Source of the DNA: Corynebacterium auris
GTDB lineage: Bacteria > Actinomycetota > Actinomycetes > Mycobacteriales > Mycobacteriaceae
Direction of reading: 5' to 3'
NCBI RefSeq assembly: GCF_030408575.1
Contig: NZ_CP047047.1
Location: forward strand, 1-64,000
Length of the DNA stretch: 64,000 bases
Position numbers and translations under genes: made by a program. Under the pieces are notes generated by a model. It saw only the letters and a program-made list of their open reading frames with translations. It ran no database searches and had not been told where the DNA came from. Shown one piece after another: positions 32,896 through 41,968 of the stretch (the stretch's first letter is position 1; each line of letters begins with the position of its first letter).

Positions 32896-34328
32896 TAGTT
32901 CCCTCCTGCCTGTGCTGCGTTGAGGATGGCGCGGCCGATGGGGGAGGAGACCTGGCCGCCGGTGGCGCTGAGGCCGATGTTGCCGCCGTCTTTGACCACC
33001 ACGGCGACGGCGACGTCCTTGTCCGGGTCGAAGGCGACGTACCAGGCGTGCGGGGCGGCGCCCTCGCCGTGCTCGGCGGTGCCGGTCTTCGAGGCGTAGC
33101 CGTTGCCGTTGTAGCCGTAGGTGGAGCGCTCGGAGCTGAACATTAGGTCCCGCAGCGTCGCGGCCTCCTCCGGCGTGATGGCTTCGTTGATCTCGCGCGG
33201 GCGCGTCTCTCGCACGGGCGTGAGGTCGGGGCGCACGATCCGGGAGACGACGTAGGGGGCCATGCGGCGGCCGTCGTTGGCCACCGTCGCCGTCATGACG
33301 GCCGCCTGCAGGGCGGTCATGGTGACGTCGCGCTGGCCGATCGCGGACTGGGCGAGCTCGGCCGCGCCGGGCAGGTCGCCCAGAGAGCCCGCCGCGGTGG
33401 GCAGCCCGAGGTCGTAGGTCTCGCCGACGCCGAAGGCCGCCGCGGCCTCGCGCAGCGGCTCGGTGCCGATGTCGATGGCCGTCTCCGCGAAAGCCGTGTT
33501 GCACGACAGCGCGAAGGCGGTGCGCAGGGTGACCGTGCCACCGCCGCCGCAGGCCTGCCCGCCGTAGTTGGGCAGCGTGGCCTCGGTCCCCGGCAGCGGG
33601 ATCTCGGCCTCGCCGGTGACAGGCGAGTCGGGCGTGTAGCCGTTGCGCAGCGCGGCCGCGGTGGTGATGATCTTGAAGATCGATCCCGGCGGCAGCTGCT
33701 CCTGCGTCGCCTGGTTGAGCAGGGGGTTGCCCGGGTCGTTGTTGAGCTGCTCCCACGCCTGCTCGGCGGTGTCGGGGTTGACTACCGCGTTCGGGTCGTA
33801 GGAGGGGGTAGAGGCCAGGGCGAGCACCTCGCCTGTCGACGGCCGCATGGCCGCCACCGCACCCTCGTAGCCCGGGTCACTGAGCTGCTCGTAGGCCAGA
33901 GCCTGCAGATTCGGGTCGAGAGTGAGCTCGACGCTGTTGCCCGCCTTGTCCTCCTCGCGTCCGGTACGCACGAAGCGGGAGCCGCTCAAGGTGTCCTCCC
34001 CGATGAGTTCGGCGTTAAAGCCGGCCTCGATGCCGGCGGTGCCGTACTGGTCGGAGACGTAGCCCACGACGGGAGCGAAGGAGATGGGCAGGTTGGGGTA
34101 GGTGCGCTGGTAGAAGTCGTTTTCGTCCTTGTAGGACTCGGCGAGGACCTGGCCGCCGGCGTTGATGTTGCCGCGGTTGATCTGCTTGAGCTCGACGAAG
34201 GTGCGCGCGTTGAGTGGGTTCTGCGCGTAGCGCTCCTCGCGGAATCCCTGGATCACCGTGAAGTTGATGAGCAGGATCACGGTCAGGATGAGGGAGACGA
34301 CGGCACCGAGGCGGATCGCTTTGTTCAT
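32895..34328 (-). CDS. pbpA: Penicillin-binding protein A (transpeptidase)
   Basis: This class B penicillin-binding protein cross-links peptidoglycan. The 477-residue product has one N-terminal membrane anchor (AVVSLILTVILLINFTVIQG), an N-terminal dimerisation region and a transpeptidase domain. The motifs are SIFK with Ser216 and Lys219, SCN near 275-277, and KTGT near 418. The genes are packed in the order fhaA-fhaB-pstP-rodA-pbpA-pknA-pknB, with start/stop overlaps on both sides. Confidence 0.97.
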
Positions 34329-35680
34329 CGGGCCACCTCCACGGGCTGCGGCGCCGGCTCAACGGCCGCGGCGGAATCGGAGCTCAAGGGCCTGTTCGCG
34401 GCGTTGGAGATGCGCAGAAGCAGGCCGAGCAGGATGTAGTTGGCCATGATCGCCGAGCCGCCGGCGGACATGAAGGGCGTGGTCAGCCCGGTCATGGGCA
34501 GCAGCGCGGAGACGCCGCCGGCGACCACGAAAACCTGGATGACGATTGTGGTGGACAGGCCCGCCGCGAGCAGCTTGCCGTAGGAGTCGCGCACCTGCAG
34601 CGCGGCGCGGAAACCGCGCGTGGTGAAGACGGCGAAGAGGATGAGCACGGCGGCCAGGCCGGCGAAGCCGAGCTCCTCGCCGAGCGCGGCGAGGATGTAA
34701 TCGGAGTGCGCCACCGGCACCATGTCGGGGTGCCCGTAGCCCAGGCCGGTGCCGGTCACCCCGCCCCAGCTCAGGCCGAACAGCGCCTGGGAGGGCTGGT
34801 AGCCGCTGGTGTCGTAGTGGGCGAGGGGGTCGATGAAGTTGTTCACGCGTTCCTGGATCTTGTCGGAAACCTGGTACACGGCCCAGCCGCCGAGGGCGAC
34901 GAGGCCGACGCCGATGAGCAGCCAGGAGGTCCGGCTGGTGGCGAAGTACAGCATGCCGAGCACGGTGGCGAAGAGCAGCAGCGCCGGGCCGAAGTCGTTG
35001 GACACAGCCATGATGAGGATCGCGATGGCCCACACCACGAGGATGGGGGCAAGATCGCGCAGGCGCGGGAAGCTCAGGCCCAAAAAGCGCCGCCCTGCCA
35101 CGGTGAACAGGGAGCGCTTCTGCGCCAGCAGCTGGGCGAAGAAGATGAGCAGCAGGATCTTGGAGAACTCACCCGGCTGGATGGAAAACGGGCCGAGCCA
35201 GATCCAGATGCGGGCGTCCGCGTAATCCGGTGGTTGGGGCCAGACGAGCGGCAGCGCCAGCAGGATGAGCCCGGCCAGGCCGAGCAGGTAGGAGTAGCGT
35301 GAGAGCGACTTGTGGTCGCGCAGCGCCACGAGCGTGAGCACGAGGAGGATCACCCCGGCCAGAGACCACAGCACCTGGCGCTCGGCGAGGGGGCCGTAGC
35401 CGGGCCTGTCGGCGAGGTCGAGGCGGTAGATCACCACCAGCCCGATCGCGTTGAGGGTGGCCACCACCGGCAGCAGCAGCTGGTCCGAGTGGGGGGCGGT
35501 GACACAGATGGCCACGTGGGCGACGGCGTAGACGAGGACGAAGCCGCCTACGAGGTAGAGCATCTCGGTGGACAGGGTCCGCCCCTGCGACATCTCCAAG
35601 CCAAACAGCATGAGAAGCAGGAGCACGGCCGCGCAGATGAGCAAGAGGAGCTCGCGGCCGCGGGTATAGAAGCGGGTCAT
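34325..35680 (-). CDS. rodA: SEDS-family peptidoglycan glycosyltransferase (RodA/FtsW)
   Basis: SEDS proteins polymerise glycan strands with a partner class B PBP, here PbpA. The 451-residue product has about ten to twelve hydrophobic helices. It contains the family segments WIWLGPFSIQPGEFSKILLL, VSNDFGPALLLFATVLGML and LGLSWGGVTGTGLGYGHP. A C-terminal MTGLTTPFMSAGGSA motif is also present. It overlaps pbpA by four bases and follows pstP with one base between stop and start. Confidence 0.97.
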   Translation of the reverse strand: MTRFYTRGRELLLLICAAVLLLLMLFGLEMSQGRTLSTEMLYLVGGFVLVYAVAHVAICVTAPHSDQLLLPVVATLNAIGLVVIYRLDLADRPGYGPLAERQVLWSLAGVILLVLTLVALRDHKSLSRYSYLLGLAGLILLALPLVWPQPPDYADARIWIWLGPFSIQPGEFSKILLLIFFAQLLAQKRSLFTVAGRRFLGLSFPRLRDLAPILVVWAIAILIMAVSNDFGPALLLFATVLGMLYFATSRTSWLLIGVGLVALGGWAVYQVSDKIQERVNNFIDPLAHYDTSGYQPSQALFGLSWGGVTGTGLGYGHPDMVPVAHSDYILAALGEELGFAGLAAVLILFAVFTTRGFRAALQVRDSYGKLLAAGLSTTIVIQVFVVAGGVSALLPMTGLTTPFMSAGGSAIMANYILLGLLLRISNAANRPLSSDSAAAVEPAPQPVEVAR

Positions 35681-35681
35681 G

Positions 35682-37088
35682 TTAGTTCACCGTCCTGCAG
35701 GGTGTGCTGGGGGCCTGGCCTTCCTGCTCCGTGGGTTCGGTGACGCACACCGGCAGGGCGTTGTCGGCGAGGCGATTCATCAGGGCGACGGCGTCCTCGT
35801 AGGTGCCGCCCTGGAAGTCCTCGAGGGCGGAGCGCTGCGAGGGCGGCAGGTCGTCGGTGGTGAACACGGTGCAGTCGCCCGGCTCGGCATTGGCGTCGGC
35901 GACGCGGAGCTTGTTGTCCTCGTCAATGCAGGCCAGCTGTATCTCGGCGTGCTCCTGGGAGCGCAGCCCGGAAAGCAGCGAGCCTTCTTCGCGTGTGATG
36001 GTGATTTCGTTGTCCTCGTTCGCTTCGACGTAGTAGGTGTCTTCGGCGCGGCTGTCCAGCCAGGCGACGACGCCGACGCCGACGATGGCGACGGCGAGCA
36101 GCGCGACGACCCAGGGCCAGGGGGAGCGGCGTCGGCGGGGCTCCTCGTCGTCGCCAGCGTCCTCGCTGGCGGAGCTGGCCGAGCCCCCGTCATCCGACGC
36201 GGTGCGCCGGCCCGTGTACGTGGCCGCGTTCACCGCCGGGGCGGGGGCGGCGGCCGCGCTGGTGAGGGCTGCCGCGCGGCTGGCGGCCGAGTCGGGGTGG
36301 GTCGGTTCGATGTCGGGCGCGAGGGCGCCGGCGACGGCGGCCGCGGTGGGGAGCTGAGGGGCGTTGTCCTGGGCGGTATCGACAACGTCGGCGACGATCA
36401 CCGTGATGTTGTCGGGCCCGCCGGAGCGCAGCGCTAGCTCGATGAGGCGCTGCGCGGCAGCCTCGGGGGTGCCGTGGCGCAGCGCCTCCTCGATGGTGGA
36501 GGCGGTCACGGGGTCGGACAGGCCGTCGGAGCACAGCAAGAAACGGTCGCCCGCGCGCACCGGGATCATCTCCAGGTGCGGGTCGACGGGGCGACCTGTG
36601 TAGGCCTTGAGGATCAGCGATTTCTGCGGGTGCGTGGACACGTCCTCCGGGTCGAGGCGGCCTTCGTTGACCAGGGACTGCACGAAGGTGTCGTCCTCGG
36701 TGATTTGGCTCAAGGTGGCGTCGCGAAGCATGTAGCCCCGGGAGTCGCCGACGTGGATGAGCCCGACCTCGGTGCCGTTGAACATGAGGGCGGTCAGGGT
36801 GGTGCCCATGCCCTCTTGGGCGGGGTTGTCGTCGACGGAGCCGGCGATCGCGGCGTTGGCGTCCTCGGCGGCCGCGCCGAGCAGCGCGAGGACGTCGGCG
36901 TCGGCGGGGTCCCGGTCGAGGTGCTCCATGTGCTCCACCATGAGCTGCGAGGCGACCTCCCCGGCGGCGTGGCCGCCCATGCCGTCGGCAAGCACGAGAA
37001 GGTGCGGGCCCGCGTAGGCCGAGTCCTCGTTGTTGCCGCGCACCAGGCCCCGGTCGGAGATGGCGGTGTAGTTGAGCTTCAGGCTCAT
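35682..37088 (-). CDS. pstP: PP2C-family Ser/Thr phosphatase PstP
   Basis: This membrane phosphatase reverses phosphorylation by PknA/PknB. The 468-residue product has the PP2C catalytic domain (SDRGLVRGNNEDSAYAG, LADGMGGHAAGE, IHVGDSRGYMLRD, SDGLSD) in residues 1-235. A linker follows, then a membrane helix (WPWVVALLAVAIVGVGVVAW near 325-345) and a short extracellular part with Cys residues. It overlaps fhaB by four bases. Confidence 0.97.
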   Translation of the reverse strand: MSLKLNYTAISDRGLVRGNNEDSAYAGPHLLVLADGMGGHAAGEVASQLMVEHMEHLDRDPADADVLALLGAAAEDANAAIAGSVDDNPAQEGMGTTLTALMFNGTEVGLIHVGDSRGYMLRDATLSQITEDDTFVQSLVNEGRLDPEDVSTHPQKSLILKAYTGRPVDPHLEMIPVRAGDRFLLCSDGLSDPVTASTIEEALRHGTPEAAAQRLIELALRSGGPDNITVIVADVVDTAQDNAPQLPTAAAVAGALAPDIEPTHPDSAASRAAALTSAAAAPAPAVNAATYTGRRTASDDGGSASSASEDAGDDEEPRRRRSPWPWVVALLAVAIVGVGVVAWLDSRAEDTYYVEANEDNEITITREEGSLLSGLRSQEHAEIQLACIDEDNKLRVADANAEPGDCTVFTTDDLPPSQRSALEDFQGGTYEDAVALMNRLADNALPVCVTEPTEQEGQAPSTPCRTVN

Positions 37089-37531
37089 GGCATCAACCTC
37101 ACAATCGTGCGGCCCATCTTGATATCCGTGCCCACGGAAACGCGTTCTGGCTGGTCAATGCGGGTTCCCTGGACGAAGGTGCCGTTGCGCGAGTCGAGGT
37201 CCTCGACGAACCATTCGCTGCCGCGGCGGAACAGCCGGGCGTGTCGCGATGAGGCGTAGTCGTCGCCGAGCACGAAGTCGTTGGTGTCGGCGCGCCCGAG
37301 GGTGATGTCCTCGACGCTGGCGATGCTCATGTGCGAGCCCCGCAGCGGGCCCTCGGCCACCACGATCTGCCGCGCCTTGTCCCTTGTAACGGGGGCAGAC
37401 GCAGTTGCTTGTCGACGCGCCCCAGACGCCGCCGACACGTCTCGGCGCACGCCCCACAAGACGAGCAGGATGAACAGCCAGAGAAGGATGAGCAGCCCGA
37501 AGCGGGAGCCGAGGATGATCGCTGAATCCAT
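37085..37531 (-). CDS. fhaB: FHA-domain protein FhaB (FipA)
   Basis: The 148-residue protein has an N-terminal membrane helix (FGLLILLWLFILLVLWGV) and a C-terminal forkhead-associated domain that reads phosphothreonine (ITLGRADTNDFVLGD, SSRHARLF, VEDLDSRNGTFVQG). It is a scaffold for the PknA/PknB pathway. I chose ATG 37531; upstream codons in the longer frame are within fhaA. It overlaps pstP by four bases. Confidence 0.95.
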   Translation of the reverse strand: MDSAIILGSRFGLLILLWLFILLVLWGVRRDVSAASGARRQATASAPVTRDKARQIVVAEGPLRGSHMSIASVEDITLGRADTNDFVLGDDYASSRHARLFRRGSEWFVEDLDSRNGTFVQGTRIDQPERVSVGTDIKMGRTIVRLMP

Positions 37532-37539
37532 GCGTCTCC

Positions 37540-38427
37540 TTACGATTCTCGCTGGCCCGGGAGCGGGCCGCGGAACATCTCGGTGCTCGGGTAGGCCACG
37601 TCGTCGGGGTTGAGGCCCGCGTCCGAGGCGAGGCCCTTCTGCGGCTCGACGATACGCACCTCGATGTGGGAGTGGCCGACGGTGATGACGTCGCCGTCGG
37701 CAAGCAGCCAGTTCTCCACCGGTTCGTCGTTGACGGTCGTGCCGTTGGTGGACTGCAGGTCGACCAGAACGGCGGACTCGCCGTCCCACGTGATCTCCGC
37801 GTGCTGGCGGGACACGCCGGTGTCGGGGAGGCGGAAGTCCGCGTCGTTGGAGCGGCCGATGATGTTGGAACCCTCGCGCACGAGGTAGGTGCGCGACGAG
37901 CCGTCTTGGAGCAGCAGGCTTACTGTCGGCTCGCCAGAGGTGGTGGGGTCGGACATGTCATCCTCCTCTTCGCGGCCGGCGTCGGCCGCGATCTCGTTGT
38001 CATGTGTCGGTTCCGCAAAGATCGCGTCGAAGCCGTTGGGGACGTCGGGGGCGGCGTCGATGTACGACGACACCCGCAACTGCCCGGTCCGCAGACCGGA
38101 CTCCTCCGCGACGCGCACGACCACCGGGCCGCCCAGAAACCAGCCTTGGTTGCGCACGTAACGCGTCAGCTGGTCCGCCAGCTGCGAGGGAAGGTCCGGG
38201 CTTTGGGAGAGGTTCTCCAGGTCCTTCGAGGACACCCCGACCGCGTACACATTCGGGACAAGAAGGTCGTCCTGGTCCGTCAGGACGACGCTGTCTTGCG
38301 CTTCCTGCTTCACCAGCTCTTCGATCTCCGCCGGCACAACCTTGCCGCCGAAGATCGCGGCCATGCTGTTGTCCAGGCCGCGCTGCATCGAACTGTCCAG
38401 TTTGGCCAGCCTGTCCATGAATGACAT
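37540..38427 (-). CDS. fhaA: FHA-domain protein FhaA (DUF3662-FHA)
   Basis: The 295-residue protein has an N-terminal DUF3662 domain (RGLDNSMAAIFGGKVVPAEI, residues 1-125) and an acidic linker (about 145-155). A C-terminal FHA domain (about 185-275) carries IIGRSNDADFRLPDTGVSRQ and LQSTNGTTVND. It binds phosphorylated partners such as the MviN pseudokinase in mycobacteria. It is the first gene of this operon, and its promoter is in the 220 bases up to tRNA-Leu. Confidence 0.96.
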   Translation of the reverse strand: MSFMDRLAKLDSSMQRGLDNSMAAIFGGKVVPAEIEELVKQEAQDSVVLTDQDDLLVPNVYAVGVSSKDLENLSQSPDLPSQLADQLTRYVRNQGWFLGGPVVVRVAEESGLRTGQLRVSSYIDAAPDVPNGFDAIFAEPTHDNEIAADAGREEEDDMSDPTTSGEPTVSLLLQDGSSRTYLVREGSNIIGRSNDADFRLPDTGVSRQHAEITWDGESAVLVDLQSTNGTTVNDEPVENWLLADGDVITVGHSHIEVRIVEPQKGLASDAGLNPDDVAYPSTEMFRGPLPGQRES

Positions 38428-38650
38428 TGGCCCGCACCTCCTTCCACACTTCCTGACGACCCGGATCGACGATCTTCACAGCCGCGCGAGCGGTCAATAA
38501 CCAAGACAGTATAGATGGGCGACGCCCATCGACATAGACGAAAGCGCCGGGTCGAGGCACAACCAGGTACCCCACCCCGGCGAAAAAAGCGCGATGGGCA
38601 TGGGATTTGGTAGTTCGTCCTGGCCGGGTGCTATATTAATCAAGTCGCCC

Positions 38651-38734
38651 GCCCGGGTGGCGGAATTGGCAGACGCGCTGGCTTCAGGTGCCAGTGTTCG
38701 CAAGAACGTGGGGGTTCAAGTCCCCCCCCGGGCA
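38651..38734 (+). tRNA. tRNA-Leu (CAG)
   Basis: Acceptor arms GCCCGGG and CCCGGGC pair fully. The anticodon stem CTGGC/GCCAG encloses TTCAGGT with anticodon CAG at 38685-38687. The long variable arm (TGTTCGCAAGAACGT) is the type II form for leucine. CCA is not encoded. A -10-like TATATT is at 38632-38637. Confidence 0.98.
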
Positions 38735-38742
38735 CGATCCGA

Positions 38743-38772
38743 ATCGGTCGCCACGATGGCGGCCGATTTTTC
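38743..38772 (+). terminator. Intrinsic terminator after tRNA-Leu
   Basis: ATCGGTCGCC / GGCGGCCGAT arms (one G-T pair) with a 5-base loop, followed by TTTTTC. The remaining 264 bases to 39036 hold nothing else I can name except the upstream region of the next gene. Confidence 0.8.
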
Positions 38773-39036
38773 TTGGGTTAAACGACAAAATGTGTGTCTG
38801 GTGTGAGGCCCCCCGACCCTGTTCCGGGCTCCCATTCCCCTTCGGTGCACACCCGCACCGCGGAGTCCGTGGGGCGGCGGCAGCTGCGCCGTTGCCCCGA
38901 TCGTCTACTTTCGTCTCCACCCCCGCGGGCTCAACCCTCTTCCTTGGCGCCACAGGCGGCATTAATGTTCCGTTCCGGCACTGCACATGCGGGGCCGAAG
39001 ACATTTCAGAGACCACCCGATTCCTGGAGAGACACC

Positions 39037-39381
39037 ATGAAGATCCAGAAGGCCCTCCTGGCCATCGCCACCGCATCCACCATCGCAGTCAGCGGCGCGG
39101 CCGTCGCGAACGCGCAGGAAGACGAGAGCGGTAACCCCGCCCTCACCTCCGAGACAGCCGGCACCGAGACCGGCGCTGACACCGACAACGGCGCCGGCAG
39201 CGGCAGCAGCGAAAAGCCCGGGGAGAAGAAGTCCTCCTCCGCCGGCTCCTCCGACAAGTTCTTCGGCTGGGACGAGTCCACCACCGGTACCAAGAAGTTC
39301 GAGGATATCTTCGGCATCATCGTGAAGATCTTCAGCGGCATCTTCAAGGCCGTCAAGGTCTTCCTGCCGCTGTCCTCCTAG
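39037..39381 (+). CDS. Small secreted protein with C-terminal amphipathic helix
   Basis: The 114-residue product has a signal peptide MKIQKALLAIATASTIAVSG with cleavage near ANA-Q (residue 27). The mature middle is Gly/Ser/Thr/Glu-rich. The last 30 residues (FEDIFGIIVKIFSGIFKAVK plus a short tail) form a strongly amphipathic, Lys- and Phe-rich helix. The ATG at 39037 fits the signal peptide and follows CTGGAGAGA. No family is recognised. The helix suggests membrane or pore association, which is inference. Confidence 0.8.
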   Translation: MKIQKALLAIATASTIAVSGAAVANAQEDESGNPALTSETAGTETGADTDNGAGSGSSEKPGEKKSSSAGSSDKFFGWDESTTGTKKFEDIFGIIVKIFSGIFKAVKVFLPLSS

Positions 39382-39418
39382 GAGTCCGTCGGCCCAAGAT
39401 GCTGTGGGCACCCGAGGC

Positions 39419-39535
39419 CTACACCCAGCCCCTGTCCCGGGCCAGGGTGTAGGCCTCGTAGCGGTTGTGGGCGCCCACCTTGCTCATTGCGGAGGAGAGG
39501 TAGTTGCGCGTCGTGCCGGGGGCGATGTCAGCGCT
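39419..39535 (-). pseudogene. C-terminal fragment of a LuxR-type response regulator
   Basis: Only the last 38 residues remain: SADIAPGTTRNYLSSAMSKV, then a stretch ending DRGWV. The same region of the intact regulator at 41969 reads LHLAEGTVRNYLSRAMQKTH and ends EHDWL. The rest of the gene is replaced at about 39536 by the left end of an IS21-type element, so it is an IS-disrupted gene. The N-terminal part is not found in the window. Confidence 0.8.
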
Positions 39536-40115
39536 CTTTGAAAAGTAGCCCAAAACGCTCTCCGGAAAGTAGCCCATCCGAAAAAGATTGGATGGGTGAT
39601 TTCTTTGGACCAATGGGCACAGATCCGTTACCTGCGTGGGCAGGGTTTATCGATACGCAAGATCGCCAACGAGGTTGGTTGCGCGAAGAAGACTTTCGAG
39701 CGGGCACTCGCTTCGGATTCGCGTTTGAAGTACCCGCCGCGTCGGGCTAGAGCCACGAGTTTCGCCGCCTTTGAACCACAAGTACGTGCGTTGCTGGCTG
39801 AAACTCCACGTCTTAACGCAAAAGTCATCGGACAACGCGTTGGGTGGACTGGGTCAGAATCGTGGCTGCGCAAAAACATTGCCCGGATCCGACCCGAGTA
39901 TCTTCCCGCAGACCCCGTGGACACGCTTACCCATCTTCCCGGGCGTGAAATCCAGTGTGACCTGACTTTTGCCGCCGGCGGGTTGCCCGATGCGAGCGGT
40001 GTGCACCGGCCATTCCCGGTGCTGGTGATGGCGGCATCGCATTCCCGATTCGCCGCAGCCTGTCTGCTTCCGACTCGCACAACTGATGATCTGATAGCTG
40101 GGATGGGTCAGGTCC
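39536..40115 (+). pseudogene. IS21-family istA fragment with left-end repeats
   Basis: Two similar direct repeats, AAAAGTAGCCC and GGAAAGTAGCCC (39540-39577), mark the multiple-repeat end typical of IS21. The GTG-started frame at 39596 encodes the N-terminal ~170 residues of an IstA transposase: a helix-turn-helix (LRGQGLSIRKIANEVGC), then LPGREIQCDLTF and VLVMAASHSRFAAAC, the start of the DDE domain. Homology ends near 40100-40115, where an unrelated fragment in the opposite direction begins. The rest of istA and all of istB are missing. Confidence 0.8.
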
Positions 40116-40294
40116 TTGGTGCGGGTGTCGCTGACTGTGGCGTAGTCAGCCCCGCAGACGCTGTCTGCTTGGGTGGACAAGGATCTGGTTGATGAAGTCC
40201 TGCAGCATCTGACGTGTGTCTGATCTGGGGATGCTTGGGTGAGCAGCTCATCAAGGTAGGCGGTCGGGTCGATATGATTGGGTCCAGCGGCCAT
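40100..40294 (-). pseudogene. IS256-family transposase N-terminal fragment
   Basis: On the minus strand a frame from ATG 40294 reads MAAGPNHIDPTAYLDELLTQ ASPD. After a frameshift it continues with MLQDFINQIL, then STQADSVCGADYATVSDTRT. This matches the N-terminus of a mutator-type (IS256) transposase but differs from the intact IS256 at 53059. It is broken by a frameshift and cut off at the junction with the istA fragment. Confidence 0.65.
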
Positions 40295-40384
40295 CGCGGT
40301 TATTCCTTTCGAGGAGATGTTGGAATTGATTCGAAAGGTACTGCGGTGGCCGCCTCACACATTCATGAGGCCCCTCACCGACAG

Positions 40385-40750
40385 TCACAGATACACCACG
40401 CTAACGGACGTAACCCTGGGATGTGACAGCTCATCGAGCGTGACTTCAAAGCCGTGCCCGACCGGCTGGTATGGGACCGGGAAGCTGGCATTGGGGCGAT
40501 ATCCCTGTTGGAGCACTCCAAGGCAGCAGAGATGGCTGCATAGCTCGCTCCGCTCAAACACATCGCCATGATGTCTCTGAAGTTGGCCATAAAGGCCCTC
40601 CTTGCAGTCAGAAAGTGGTGACACCCCGACACAGATTGAGCCGACGTCATCTACAAAAATGACCGAAAAAGAGGATCCCTACCACCTATCCGGAAAACCC
40701 CTACCAACTACGCAGATTGCCCCTACCAACTACACGGAAACGGCAGTCAG
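40385..40750 (-). pseudogene. IS21-type fragment, minus strand, with left-end repeats
   Basis: From ATG 40590 a minus-strand frame reads MANFRDIMAMCLSGASYAAI SAALECS, the helix-turn-helix start of an IstA-like protein, and then degenerates. Upstream of it, at 40681-40745, three spaced copies of a TAGTTGGTAGGGG-type motif (seen as CCCCTACCAACTA on the + strand) are the IS21 left-end repeats. The outermost ~50 bases recur inverted at 52965-53003. No function remains. Confidence 0.7.
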
Positions 40751-41101
40751 GTGCCACGACCCGCAGGACGGGCACTCATAGATCCGCAACGGGCCCGCAT
40801 ACGCGACCGCCACAGCGCGACATGCGCTGCGTCACCGTGGTCGTCATACTGCCGCTTCCCGGTGTCGGTGCAGAGGTCACGTGGCCTCGGAGGAGCACGC
40901 CTTTTCCTTCTCCGATGCCGAGCCACGCCCCGCCTCCTTAAGACCGATGCGGGCAGTCTAAGACCCTAAGAGTCGGGTGTCCGTGAGCCTTCAGAGCACG
41001 CTGCGCCCTATCCATAAGATGGTGGATGTGCCCCCGCCGTCCCGGCGATATCATCAGAGCATCGATACAAGTACCATCTGAGGACCGAAGGTGATGGCGA
41101 G
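40751..41101. other. Intergenic stretch with no recognised feature
   Basis: Between the IS21 end and the DCC-family gene I see no open reading frame with family support, no tRNA and no clear terminator. The promoter of the gene at 41102 should lie here. Confidence 0.5.
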
Positions 41102-41632
41102 ATGACGGCTGTTGATTTGGTATTCGATGGCCAGTGCGGTTTTTGCACACGCGCCGTACTCGCGATCAAGCGCCTCGATCGTAATGGGCGGGTCACAGTC
41201 CATCCGTTTCAACGTGACGGAGTGCTGGATCAGTTCGACCTCACCCCGCCGGATGTCCAGAACGCGGCGTGGGCAATCTCAGGTACTGGTCGATACGGTG
41301 GTGCCGGTTCCATCAACATCGCGCTAGATGCCGCGCTTGGGATTTCGCTGTTCTCCCGATTCTACCGCCTGCCTGGAGTCCGACATGCGCAGGACCGCGT
41401 GTATGGTTGGGTTGCTTCGCGACGTTATCTTTTCCGCGGAGTGACACCATGGTGCTCTGCGAACGCCGACGACTGCGGCGCTGCAGTACCGGGCGCATCA
41501 TGCGGCATCAATGCGCAGTCTACATCGGGGTCATGCCGATTGTCAGCGAGCATCAGTTGGACCATAACAGCCAGCGTATCGACAAATCGGCCGCATGACG
41601 GGGAGGAGCGCGCATGGATTTGTTCGTCGTAA
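41102..41632 (+). CDS. DCC-family (DUF393) thiol-disulfide oxidoreductase-like protein
   Basis: The 176-residue product starts MTAVDLVFDGQCGFCTRAVL. The DGxCxxC motif is the signature of the DCC family, a thioredoxin-like fold often encoded beside HTTM membrane proteins. The body (VTVHPFQRDGVLDQFDLTPP, SRFYRLPGVRHAQDRVY) matches the family through about residue 125. The last 50 residues look unlike the family and may result from a frameshift. An HTTM-like gene is at 45752 in the same island. The role could be redox handling of a peptide or membrane partner, which is inference. Confidence 0.82.
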   Translation: MTAVDLVFDGQCGFCTRAVLAIKRLDRNGRVTVHPFQRDGVLDQFDLTPPDVQNAAWAISGTGRYGGAGSINIALDAALGISLFSRFYRLPGVRHAQDRVYGWVASRRYLFRGVTPWCSANADDCGAAVPGASCGINAQSTSGSCRLSASISWTITASVSTNRPHDGEERAWICSS

Positions 41633-41946
41633 CTATCCAGGTGGTGCCGATGCTCTTCATTGCGATATTTCTCGATCGACGAGACGCCACGCCGGAGGAG
41701 CAGGGCGGAGGAATGCGCTACTTTCACCTAGTTGTGGCGCTGCTGGGTCTGGTAGCGTTCACGATCTCCGTGTACGTTGTCGGCGGCTCTGGAAGTCCGA
41801 CGACGTGGATGAGAATTGTCGTAACGAGCGCGTTGGGCTTCGCGATGGCAGCTTTGTCAAGCCAAGTTCTCTATCGCGTGCTACAGAACGGGCCACGCCG
41901 AATCGAGCACCGCCAGGATGCTCCACCAGGCGACCCAGCCTACTGA
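41614..41946 (+). CDS. Small membrane protein of unknown function
   Basis: The 110-residue product has an N-terminal helix (FVVTIQVVPMLFIAIFL), then two more hydrophobic segments (YFHLVVALLGLVAFTISVYV, IVVTSALGFAMAALSSQVLY) and a polar tail. The ATG at 41614 follows GGGGAGGAG, a strong ribosome site, and overlaps the end of the DCC gene by 19 bases. No family is recognised. It may be part of the same operon. Confidence 0.7.
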   Translation: MDLFVVTIQVVPMLFIAIFLDRRDATPEEQGGGMRYFHLVVALLGLVAFTISVYVVGGSGSPTTWMRIVVTSALGFAMAALSSQVLYRVLQNGPRRIEHRQDAPPGDPAY

Positions 41947-41968
41947 AGTTCGGTACCGGCAGCCATGG

